The notes beneath the pieces were generated by a model. It was given only the letters and a program-made list of their open reading frames with translations, had not been told where the DNA came from and searched no databases. Position numbers and translations under genes: made by a program. From Bacteroidales bacterium (GTDB taxonomy: Bacteria > Bacteroidota > Bacteroidia > Bacteroidales > UBA932), in NCBI GenBank assembly GCA_016281435.1, contig JAEEIQ010000109.1, forward strand, positions 1 to 35,169: a stretch of DNA of 35,169 bases, given 5' to 3'. Numbering within the stretch: position 1 is the stretch's first letter; each line of letters begins with the position of its first letter. Positions 7,244 through 13,477 of the stretch are shown here, in pieces.

Positions 7244-7363
7244 ATGGAAGGTATTCTCCAGAACAAACAACCCTACGAGACTCCTAAAGTGCAGGTTGTC
7301 AATTTGACCGAAGAAAACAGCATTCTTGCCATCTCCGATTATTGGTCCGAGCCACTAGACTAA
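7244..7363 (+). CDS. 39-aa small protein of unknown function
   Basis: ATG at 7244, TAA at 7361. The peptide starts MEGILQNKQPYETPKVQVV and continues with a Glu-rich middle (NLTEENSILAIS) and acidic, aromatic end (DYWSEPLD). The arrangement Y-x-x-P-x-V-x-V-V followed by a hydrophobic patch and Ser/Asp resembles short uncharacterised peptides common in Bacteroidales genomes, whose role I do not know. It has its own consensus promoter 30 bases upstream, which is the main support that it is real. No signal peptide or membrane helix. No maturation gene is nearby, so a RiPP precursor is only a possibility. Confidence 0.6.
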   Translation: MEGILQNKQPYETPKVQVVNLTEENSILAISDYWSEPLD

Positions 7364-7506
7364 TGCATCGTCGGTAATCGCCCCAACCATGCCCCCGACG
7401 CACCCCAGCCAACCAAGTAGCCGGCTTTATGCCTGCAGCCATGGCGCACGCCCATCCCACTACCTCTCCCCACCGGGCAACTGCCTGCCGCCCGGGTACC
7501 ACCTTT

Positions 7507-7659
7507 CTGCTGCAATTCGTTTTGGGACATAGGGTGCCCCAGAAGGCCCTACGAGCAGGGTTGCCTCCCAAAACCCCACCCTAAAGGCCGTGTTTTGGGA
7601 ACCCGGAGGCCCCACAGCGCCCTACAAGGCCACTTGCTTCCCAAAACAAATTGCAGCAG
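7507..7659. repeat. 153-bp palindromic element, left copy
   Basis: Built of 13-bp ends that form an inverted repeat (CTGCTGCAATTCG and CAAATTGCAGCAG, 12 of 13 pairing) around two 54-bp tandem units separated by 19 bp. Each unit starts TTTTGGGA and ends TCCCAAAA, so each can fold as a hairpin; the units are about 70% identical to each other. The copy at 8856-9008 differs at only three positions. The plan resembles a REP/BIME pair and suits a substrate of the transposase between the copies. The stretches 7364-7506 and 7660-7841 hold nothing I can identify. Confidence 0.85.
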
Positions 7660-7841
7660 CACCCGTCCGTAGCAGACATGTCAATTCTCATACGGTTCTA
7701 TGCTCCGACCTGCCGTAGCGCAAGTATCCAACCCTCGGTATCACCAGCGCAGGACATAAAAACCCCGGAACCGTGTGATAAACCAGCTCCCGGAACATGC
7801 CCTACCCCCACCACGGATACGCCAGCGGCAACTTCTTGCAC

Positions 7842-7887
7842 TTAGCCGTGGAAATCACGTTTCCACGGCTAATCCTTTTTATCTTCG
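7842..7887 (+). promoter_or_regulatory. Perfect hairpin with T run and weak -7 box before the RAYT
   Basis: TTAGCCGTGGAAA (7842-7854), 5-base loop, TTTCCACGGCTAA (7860-7872): a perfect 13-bp stem followed by CCTTTTT, i.e. terminator-like on the + strand. The run merges into TATCTTCG (7880-7887), one mismatch from TAnnTTTG, which would start transcription just before the RAYT ATG. It may insulate the transposase from readthrough, or be a binding site for it. Confidence 0.55.
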
Positions 7888-7895
7888 CAAAGCAT

Positions 7896-8843
7896 ATGGA
7901 AGACAGAAATATACTCGCCGATCTCGGCATCAATGTGCCCTTTATAAAAGGAGAAAGCATTCCGATAAGAAACTGCTGGCATTTCTCATCAGACGGTAAT
8001 GCCCTTGATACCATGTTTTACGATGACGCCGACTTTTCGGACGGGATGAACAGGATTGCGGTCACGGCAAGAGGATTCAAGGTGACCATCATCGCGTTCG
8101 TATTGATGGACACACACTTCCACTTCGTGTTACACGGGCCCTTTGATGAATGCAACAAGTTCGTCCATGAGTACGCAAGAAGGACTTCGATATCCCTTGC
8201 ACGACATCATGGAGAAAGGAACAAAATGGATGGTGTCCCCATCCATCATCAGGTTGTCGATGACGACCGCTACCTCAAAAACGTCATTTGCTATGTTATG
8301 AAAAATCCCACCGCAGCGGGAATGGCCTACCTTCCATGGGATTACCCATGGTCCAGCGCGCCCCTCTATTTCCGGACCAGGGAGCATTGGTCGTCCCCCA
8401 TTTGGACTGACGACAACAGCCTCGAACGTTTTCCGGAGGGATATGATGCGAGAAGGGAACTCGTCTTCGGCGACACAAGCGCATTCCAAGGGAGCAAACT
8501 GGCGGGAAGAATTATTTTCCCTGGCGAATATGTGCCCGTGCAACTCGTGGAGAAGATCTTCCGCACGCCAAAAAGTTTTCTCTATTTCCTGGCCGCATCG
8601 AAAGACACTGACGTCGAATCAAGGGAGGGAAGGATCTCCTATCTGAGCATTCCTATGCAAGAGATGCGCATGAACCGGATCTCCGTTTCACAAGAGCTGT
8701 TCGGACAACCGAACCTGAAAAAACTCGACACCGGGCAGCGTATCCGTCTGGCAAAAACCCTTCGCAGCAGATACAATTCATCCGTAAAACAGATAGCCCG
8801 GCTTTGCGGACTGGTCTATTCTGAAATAGTGGGTCTTCTCTGA
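7896..8843 (+). CDS. REP-associated tyrosine transposase (RAYT, IS200-like Y1 family)
   Basis: 315 aa from the ATG at 7896. An upstream in-frame ATG at 7797 would add 33 residues encoded across the perfect hairpin at 7842-7872, so the shorter start is preferred. The HUH metal motif is H74-F75-H76 (MDTHFHFVLHG). The catalytic tyrosine is probably Y133 in YLKNVICYVMKNP, followed by the family signature AAGMAYLPWDYPWSSAPLYF. About 120 C-terminal residues follow the Y1 domain and end in a helix-turn-helix-like segment (SVKQIARLCGLVYSEIV), as in several RAYTs. It would cut and join single-stranded DNA at palindromes; the 153-bp elements on both sides are the obvious substrates. The frame is intact, so it may be active. 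Confidence 0.9.
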   Translation: MEDRNILADLGINVPFIKGESIPIRNCWHFSSDGNALDTMFYDDADFSDGMNRIAVTARGFKVTIIAFVLMDTHFHFVLHGPFDECNKFVHEYARRTSISLARHHGERNKMDGVPIHHQVVDDDRYLKNVICYVMKNPTAAGMAYLPWDYPWSSAPLYFRTREHWSSPIWTDDNSLERFPEGYDARRELVFGDTSAFQGSKLAGRIIFPGEYVPVQLVEKIFRTPKSFLYFLAASKDTDVESREGRISYLSIPMQEMRMNRISVSQELFGQPNLKKLDTGQRIRLAKTLRSRYNSSVKQIARLCGLVYSEIVGLL

Positions 8844-8855
8844 CCTGATTCTTTC

Positions 8856-9008
8856 CTGCTGCAATTCGTTTTGGGACACAGGGTGCCCCAGAAGGCCCTA
8901 CGAGCAGGGTTGCCTCCCAAAACCCCACCCTAAAGGCCGTGTTTTGGGAACCCGGAGGCCCCACAGCACCCTACAAGGCCACATGCTTCCCAAAACAAAT
9001 TGCAGCAG
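8856..9008. repeat. 153-bp palindromic element, right copy
   Basis: Same orientation, length and internal plan as the left copy, with 150 of 153 positions identical. Its 5' end lies 13 bases behind the RAYT stop codon. The near-identity over non-coding DNA points to recent duplication or ongoing homogenisation. Confidence 0.85.
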
Positions 9009-9168
9009 AAACATGGCGCGCCTCCTTCCCCTCGCAGCGAAACAGCCCATCACCCGAAAAAAACTTGCGGCGACACCGCCCGCCACCCGAAAACCATTCC
9101 CGCCTACTCCCGCGTGGGATTGACAGCCCCGTACAACGGAGATCAGCCTTTGCTCACGGCAACTGGAG

Positions 9169-9343
9169 CCCCGCACCGGTCGCTATATGCGGAACGTGGA
9201 GGCAACAAGAACCCCGCACCGGTTCGCTATGTGCGGAACGGGGAAGCAACAAAAGCCCAACAGCCAGTCGCTGTGAGCGGAACGTGAACGGCGGCGGGGG
9301 CCCTAGAGCTCGTCGCTATAAACCGAACGTGGAAGCGGGTGCT
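9169..9343. repeat. Degenerate tandem repeat (about 44 bp x 4) including the lysA 3' end
   Basis: Four copies begin at about 9169, 9212, 9256 and 9301, spaced 43-45 bp, with core TCGCTATATGCGGAACGTGG. The fourth copy is the last 12 or so codons and the stop of lysA; the other three lie behind it. On the lysA strand the copies keep reading as Pro-Arg-Ser-x-x-Ser-like, matching the enzyme's C-terminus (LPRSVYSDEL). It looks like past tandem duplication of the gene end. Between 9009 and 9168 nothing else is recognisable. Confidence 0.65.
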
Positions 9344-10460
9344 GATTGTAGGTGGAGGCCATCGACTGTCCGTATGCGCCGGCTGACTTCAAGGTCAGGA
9401 GGTCGCCGCGGACGGTCTCGGGCAGGGTGATGTTCTCGTCGAACACGTCCGTCGACTCGCAGGCCGTGCCGACTATCGTGTAACGGTCCTTCTTGTCGGA
9501 AACAGAAGTGATGTTCTCTATATTATGGTATGCACCGTAGAGAGCGGGACGGATGAGCTCCGTCATCGAGCTGTCGACTATGACCAACTTGCGCCCGGTC
9601 GCCGTGGTCTTGCGGTAGAGAACACGGGTGATCAGCTCGCCGCACTCCCCGACGATGGCGCGCCCGAACTCGAAATGGACGGTCTTGCCTCCGACGCGAA
9701 GATGCGAATTGATGATGGCGAACACGGACGCGAAATTGGGTACCGGTTCGTTCTCAGGAACGTCGTAGTTGATACCGAGACCGCCGCCCACATCCACGAA
9801 CTCCAGCTTGAAGCCGCTCTTCTCGAGATTTTCGACAATCACGTTGACCTTGTTGCAAAGATACTCGAAGACATGCAGCTCGCGGATCTGGGAACCGATG
9901 TGCAGGTGCATGCCCTTCACCCTGATGTTGGGAAAGGCCTGAATCGCCGCGGCGTTCGCAAGGATCTCCTCGTAGGAGATGCCGAACTTGCTGTCCGCCT
10001 GGCCGGTGTCTATGCAATGGTTGGTCTTGGGATCTATGTCCGGATTCACGCGCAGGCCGATGTCCACTTTCTTGCCGAGCGAACCGGCAATCTCGTTGAC
10101 CACCGAGATTTCCTCCAGGGACTCGCAGTTTAAAGCATAGATGCCCTGCTCTATCGCGTAGCGGATCTCGCTGTCCTTCTTGCCGACGCCGGCATAAACT
10201 ATTTTCGCAGGGTCGAATCCGGCCTCGACGGCGCAGCGTACCTCTCCCCCGCTGGCGCAGTCGGCACCGAACCCGAAATCCTTTATCATCGCCAGCACGC
10301 GCGGGTCGTAATTGGCCTTGACCGCATAATGCAGGACGAATCCGTAACGGGATGCCATCGTCACGGCGCTCTCGAGCGTCAGGCGAAGCAGATCCATGTC
10401 ATATAAATAAAAGGGGGTCTCCAGGTCCTTCAGGGACCGAGCAATTTTTCTACTTAACAT
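9303..10460 (-). CDS. lysA: Diaminopimelate decarboxylase
   Basis: A 385-aa PLP-dependent enzyme that makes L-lysine from meso-diaminopimelate, the last step of lysine synthesis. Fold type III (alanine racemase-like barrel) motifs: PLP lysine K48 in HYAVKAN, FGADCASGGE, MHLHIGSQI, DVGGGLG, and the C-terminal domain with GTACESTDVF and GAYGQSMASTYN. The ATG at 10460 is chosen; the longer frame begins at a TTG inside the -7 box. Transcription from the promoter at 10476-10508 gives a leader of only about 12 bases. The stop codon lies inside a tandem repeat that continues downstream. It is transcribed alone and diverges from pspC. Confidence 0.95.
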   Translation of the reverse strand: MLSRKIARSLKDLETPFYLYDMDLLRLTLESAVTMASRYGFVLHYAVKANYDPRVLAMIKDFGFGADCASGGEVRCAVEAGFDPAKIVYAGVGKKDSEIRYAIEQGIYALNCESLEEISVVNEIAGSLGKKVDIGLRVNPDIDPKTNHCIDTGQADSKFGISYEEILANAAAIQAFPNIRVKGMHLHIGSQIRELHVFEYLCNKVNVIVENLEKSGFKLEFVDVGGGLGINYDVPENEPVPNFASVFAIINSHLRVGGKTVHFEFGRAIVGECGELITRVLYRKTTATGRKLVIVDSSMTELIRPALYGAYHNIENITSVSDKKDRYTIVGTACESTDVFDENITLPETVRGDLLTLKSAGAYGQSMASTYNQHPLPRSVYSDEL

Positions 10461-10475
10461 AACCAACCGTTTCCA

Positions 10476-10508
10476 CAAATATAGCAAATAATTGACAATC
10501 CATTCAAA
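10476..10508 (-). promoter_or_regulatory. lysA promoter
   Basis: On the minus strand: TTTG (10505-10508), 21 bases, TATATTTG (10476-10483). A full match to the Bacteroidota consensus, 12-16 bases before the lysA ATG, and diverging from the pspC promoter. Confidence 0.75.
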
Positions 10509-10552
10509 CGGCCATAAAAAAGTACACCCTGGGCATAAATATTGAAAAATTA

Positions 10553-10583
10553 TTTGGAAGTTCGAAAAATAACATTACCTTTG
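10553..10583 (+). promoter_or_regulatory. pspC operon promoter
   Basis: TTTG (10553-10556), 19 bases, TACCTTTG (10576-10583), a full match to TAnnTTTG. Predicted start near 10587, inside the inverted repeat described next. Confidence 0.75.
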
Positions 10584-10584
10584 C

Positions 10585-10608
10585 AGTGTAATAGTAAACT
10601 AATACACT
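10585..10608. promoter_or_regulatory. Operator-like inverted repeat at the pspC start site
   Basis: AGTGTAATAG (10585-10594), 4 bases, CTAATACACT (10599-10608): ten-base arms with one mismatch, beginning two bases after the -7 box and covering the predicted transcription start. The placement suits a repressor. In many Bacteroidota a PadR- or GntR-type regulator gene accompanies pspC, but none is in this window. Confidence 0.5.
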
Positions 10609-10615
10609 ATAAAAA

Positions 10616-10816
10616 ATGAGCAAGAAACTTTATAGGAGCAGGAACGGCCGGAAAATTTCCGGCGTCTGCGCAGGACTCGCTGATTATTTCGACATCGATC
10701 CGACGATCGTACGCCTCGGATGGCTGATTGCGGTATTCTGCTTCGGCGGAGGCCTCGTAGCCTACATCATCGCGGCTCTCGTGATTCCGAATGAACCCCA
10801 CTATCTTAAAGGCTGA
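10616..10816 (+). CDS. PspC-domain inner-membrane protein
   Basis: 66 aa, made entirely of one PspC domain: the basic start [23 protein letters not shown], the motif [14 protein letters not shown] and one long hydrophobic helix (about residues 34-58). Family members sense or relay envelope stress. It has its own consensus promoter with an operator-like palindrome and is followed after five bases by a large outer-membrane barrel gene, suggesting the two share an envelope function. A cytoplasmic partner is not seen. Confidence 0.88.
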   Translation: MSKKLYRSRNGRKISGVCAGLADYFDIDPTIVRLGWLIAVFCFGGGLVAYIIAALVIPNEPHYLKG

Positions 10817-10821
10817 ATCCG

Positions 10822-13212
10822 ATGAAACGCTTCCTTCTGGCGCTGGTTCTGACGGTGGCGGCGCTCACTCCCGCAGGCGCAACCCGACTCAGGCAAGACA
10901 ACCCGACGGTCACCCTGCGCGGGCGGGTAACGGACAAGGCGGACGGCAGCCCGGCCGCCTTTGCCACCGTAGCCCTCGTGCGACGTGACTCCACGATAGC
11001 TGCTGCCGGCACCGCGGACAAGGACGGACTCTACACCCTGAAGGCACAGGCCGGAAACTACGTCCTGGCCGTTTCCCTGATAGGATACAAGGACTTCCGT
11101 GCCGATGCAACGCTGCAGAACGCCTCCGAAGAAATCAACGTCGCCCTCGATGTAGACAAGGAGATGCTCGCGGCCGCCCGCATCAGCGAAAAGGTGCCCC
11201 TGGTCGAGATGAAACCGGACAAGATCGTCATGAACGTGCGCGAAAGCGCATTCGCCCAGGGCTCATCGGGCCTGGACCTCATGCGCAAGGCTCCCGGTGT
11301 CACCATCGACAAGGACGGCAACGTAAAACTGAACGGCCAGGCGGTCGACGTCTGGGTCGACGGGCGCCCGTCCTACCTCAGCGGGGAAGCCCTGAAGGGA
11401 ATGCTTTCCGGGACGTCCGGAGACAGCATCGACAAGATCGAGCTGATCGCCAACCCGTCGGCAAAATACGACGCAGCCGGACAGGGCGGCATCATCAACA
11501 TCAAGACCCGGAAGAACAGCGCAGCGGGGCTGAACGGCACCGTCAGCCTCGAAGGCGGCGGATTCCATTTCCCGGCGGAAAACCTGTGGAGCCGCTCCGC
11601 GGAGCTGGATGCCAACATAGGACTGCGCACCGCGAAGACCAACACCAACTTCAGCCTGTCCGGCGGCGTGGATGACAGCCCGTTCCGCGTCATCATGGAC
11701 AACAGCACGGAACTCCCCGCCGGTTCCTTCGCTTCCAAGTCAACCACCCTCTCGATGATGGACATGAAGTCCCGGAACCTCAAGCTCTCGCACGACTGGT
11801 TCATAGGCGAACGGGACATCGTCGGAGCCATAGTCTCCGCACCGGCCTACAATTACTCCATGTCCACCGTCAAAGGGGAGAGCGAAAGCTTCCTCGGCGG
11901 AGCGTCCCTCGGGAAGACCGTTTCCGAGTCGGATAGCAAGTATCACGCCCCCAGGTATTCGGCGAACCTCAACTACACCCACACCTTCGACGAGGCGAAG
12001 GCCTCAGAAATCACCGCCAACCTGGACTGGTACAGGAACGTCGCGGATAACATCTATGACGAAAAGACCTTGGACGAAACGGGAACCACACAACTGTCCT
12101 CCACGGCCATGGACTCGCGAAACTGCGTGGACATCTGGTCCGCAAAGGCGGACTGGCAGGGCCTCGTCTTCGGCAAGGTGATGGCTGAAGCCGGCGGGAA
12201 ATGGGCATCTTCAACCACCGGAAACAGAATGAATCTTGTCCGCACCGGCTCGGCCGACGTGAACAATACCTTTATATATAAGGAGGACATAGGTGCCCTG
12301 TACCTCAGCGCGGCGTCCTCCATCGGGCAGAACTTCTCCTGGAAGGCCGGCCTGAGAGGCGAATTCACCTCGTCGCTCGGGGACTGGAACGACTCTCCCC
12401 GAAACTGGTTCGACCTCTTCCCTTCCCTGTCGCTCTCCTGGTCGAAACCCGGAAAGCTCATGACCGCCCTCTCGTATTCGCGAAGGATCAGCCGCCCGCA
12501 CTACAGCCAGCTGGACCCGACCCCGGACTTCATTGACTCCCGCAGTTACTCGGCCGGAAACAAGGACCTCCTCCCCGAGTACACGGATGCGCTCACGCTG
12601 ACCGCCGCCTTCGGGCAGTACTTCTCCCTGGGAGCAGGATGGAACCACACGACCAACCTTCACGCCCAGGTCCCGAGTTTCCTTGGCGACGGGACCGAAG
12701 TGCTGACCTGGTCCAACTACGGCCACAGGAACCTCAGCTACATCTCCGCCAACATAAGCTACCTCCCCTTGACGAAGTGGCTGTCCTGGACCCTCAGCGC
12801 CAGCGGCATGCTCATCGACACGCGCCCGGCCTTCACCGGATACACCTGCCTCAGCTTCGTGCTCCCGAAAGACTGGAAGATAGAATGGGACGGCTACATG
12901 TCGGCCGGAATGGTCTGGGGCCTGTTCGAGATAGGACCGATGGGCAGTTCCTCCGTCGCGGTGAAGAAGTCCGTCATGGACGGCAAACTCACCTTCAACT
13001 TCAAGATGGACGACCTCTTCGACACTATGCACCAGACCATAAAGATCAACTCTGACAGCGGCAGTTCCTATCTGATCCAGGATATATTCATGCGCAAGGC
13101 CACGCTCGGCGTCAGCTGGAATTTCGGCAAGGCCCAGCAGTCCCGCCGCCGCAACGTCGGCAACCTCGAGGAGGCGGACAGGGCCGGAAAGAGCGGCAAC
13201 ATAGGCAAGTAA
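10822..13212 (+). CDS. TonB-dependent-receptor-like outer-membrane barrel protein (OMP_b-brl_3 type)
   Basis: 796 aa. Signal peptide (1-20), a carboxypeptidase-regulatory-like beta-sandwich (about 28-105, with VTLRGRVTDKADGSPAAFATV), a plug-like domain (about 115-235, with SGLDLMRKAPGVTIDKDG, IDKIELIANPSAKYDAAGQGGIINIKT), then a long beta-barrel rich in alternating aromatic strands. This is the layout of the outer membrane beta-barrel family PF14905 next to TonB-dependent receptors. No SusD partner is adjacent, so it is not a SusCD glycan importer. The end is Lys-rich rather than the usual terminal Phe. It is cotranscribed with pspC (five-base gap). The ligand is unknown. Confidence 0.85.
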   Translation: MKRFLLALVLTVAALTPAGATRLRQDNPTVTLRGRVTDKADGSPAAFATVALVRRDSTIAAAGTADKDGLYTLKAQAGNYVLAVSLIGYKDFRADATLQNASEEINVALDVDKEMLAAARISEKVPLVEMKPDKIVMNVRESAFAQGSSGLDLMRKAPGVTIDKDGNVKLNGQAVDVWVDGRPSYLSGEALKGMLSGTSGDSIDKIELIANPSAKYDAAGQGGIINIKTRKNSAAGLNGTVSLEGGGFHFPAENLWSRSAELDANIGLRTAKTNTNFSLSGGVDDSPFRVIMDNSTELPAGSFASKSTTLSMMDMKSRNLKLSHDWFIGERDIVGAIVSAPAYNYSMSTVKGESESFLGGASLGKTVSESDSKYHAPRYSANLNYTHTFDEAKASEITANLDWYRNVADNIYDEKTLDETGTTQLSSTAMDSRNCVDIWSAKADWQGLVFGKVMAEAGGKWASSTTGNRMNLVRTGSADVNNTFIYKEDIGALYLSAASSIGQNFSWKAGLRGEFTSSLGDWNDSPRNWFDLFPSLSLSWSKPGKLMTALSYSRRISRPHYSQLDPTPDFIDSRSYSAGNKDLLPEYTDALTLTAAFGQYFSLGAGWNHTTNLHAQVPSFLGDGTEVLTWSNYGHRNLSYISANISYLPLTKWLSWTLSASGMLIDTRPAFTGYTCLSFVLPKDWKIEWDGYMSAGMVWGLFEIGPMGSSSVAVKKSVMDGKLTFNFKMDDLFDTMHQTIKINSDSGSSYLIQDIFMRKATLGVSWNFGKAQQSRRRNVGNLEEADRAGKSGNIGK

Positions 13213-13256
13213 AACAGGGGCACGGCAGAATTTTTAAAAATTTTTCTTAAAAATCG

Positions 13257-13287
13257 TTGGTTTTTCGGAACAGAATCTTTATAATTG
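13257..13287 (+). promoter_or_regulatory. Promoter of the trpB leader transcript
   Basis: TTG (13257-13259), 20 bases, TATAATTG (13280-13287), one mismatch from TAnnTTTG. A/T tracts precede it. Predicted start near 13291, only a few bases before the leader peptide ATG. Confidence 0.55.
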
Positions 13288-13294
13288 CAAAAGA

Positions 13295-13369
13295 ATGCGC
13301 TTCGAGAGTGTCATAGCAAGCACCAACTGGTGGTGGCGTCTGAACGATAAGACCGGTCAGACACTCTGA
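13295..13369 (+). CDS. Trp leader peptide (24 aa, three tandem Trp)
   Basis: ATG at 13295, TGA at 13367. The peptide begins MRFESVIASTN, then carries WWW encoded by TGG TGG TGG at 13328-13336, then RLNDKTGQTL. Placed between a promoter and an intrinsic terminator ahead of trpB, it is a sensor of charged tRNA-Trp. A ribosome stalled at the Trp codons leaves 13351-13360 free to pair with the 5' half of the terminator. A ribosome that reaches the stop codon covers 13351-13360 and lets the terminator form. The leader's own 8-bp helix (AGAGTGTC 13305-13312, GACACTCT 13360-13367) completes the classical pattern. Confidence 0.85.
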   Translation: MRFESVIASTNWWWRLNDKTGQTL

Positions 13370-13443
13370 GGCGTAGTCGGAAGTGAGCTTTAACGAACTA
13401 CTATAACAGGAGGCTGTCCGGTCCGGGCGGCCTCCTTTATTTG
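13351..13443 (+). terminator. trpB attenuator (terminator/antiterminator)
   Basis: Terminator: AGGAGGC-TGTCC (13408-13419), loop GGTCC, GGGCG-GCCTCCT (13425-13436), then TTATTTGTTTG. Antiterminator: GACCGGTCAG (13351-13360) pairs with CTGTCCGGTC (13414-13423) at 9 of 10 positions and would break the terminator stem. The two folds exclude each other and are positioned correctly relative to the Trp codons. A Bacteroidetes trp attenuator RNA motif (Bacteroid-trp) has, as I recall, been described; this may be a member. Confidence 0.8.
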
Positions 13444-13477
13444 TTTGATTGTTATTAACCTTTAATAAGTCCGAAAG

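Larger units (their letters stand above)
7507..9008 (+). mobile_element. RAYT unit: Y1 transposase bracketed by twin 153-bp elements
   Basis: The two direct copies of the 153-bp element (7507-7659 and 8856-9008) enclose one gene, a REP-associated tyrosine transposase (7896-8843). The right copy begins 13 bases after the stop codon. This is the arrangement called a REPtron in other bacteria, where the RAYT handles the palindromes beside it. No target-site duplication could be recognised, as expected for HUH/Y1 enzymes. Whether the 1.5-kb unit moves as a block or the short elements move alone is open. Confidence 0.75.

Noticed and set aside
7797..7895. 33-residue N-terminal extension of the RAYT
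   Set aside because: It is encoded across a perfect hairpin and a T run; the Y1 domain is complete without it.
9169..9343. CRISPR array
   Set aside because: Copies are degenerate, adjoin without unique spacers and run into the lysA coding sequence; no cas genes are present. No other CRISPR-like array was seen in the window.
10461..10487. N-terminal extension of lysA from a TTG at 10487
   Set aside because: The extension would be encoded across the consensus -7 box and predicted start site; the ATG at 10460 gives the normal DapDC start.
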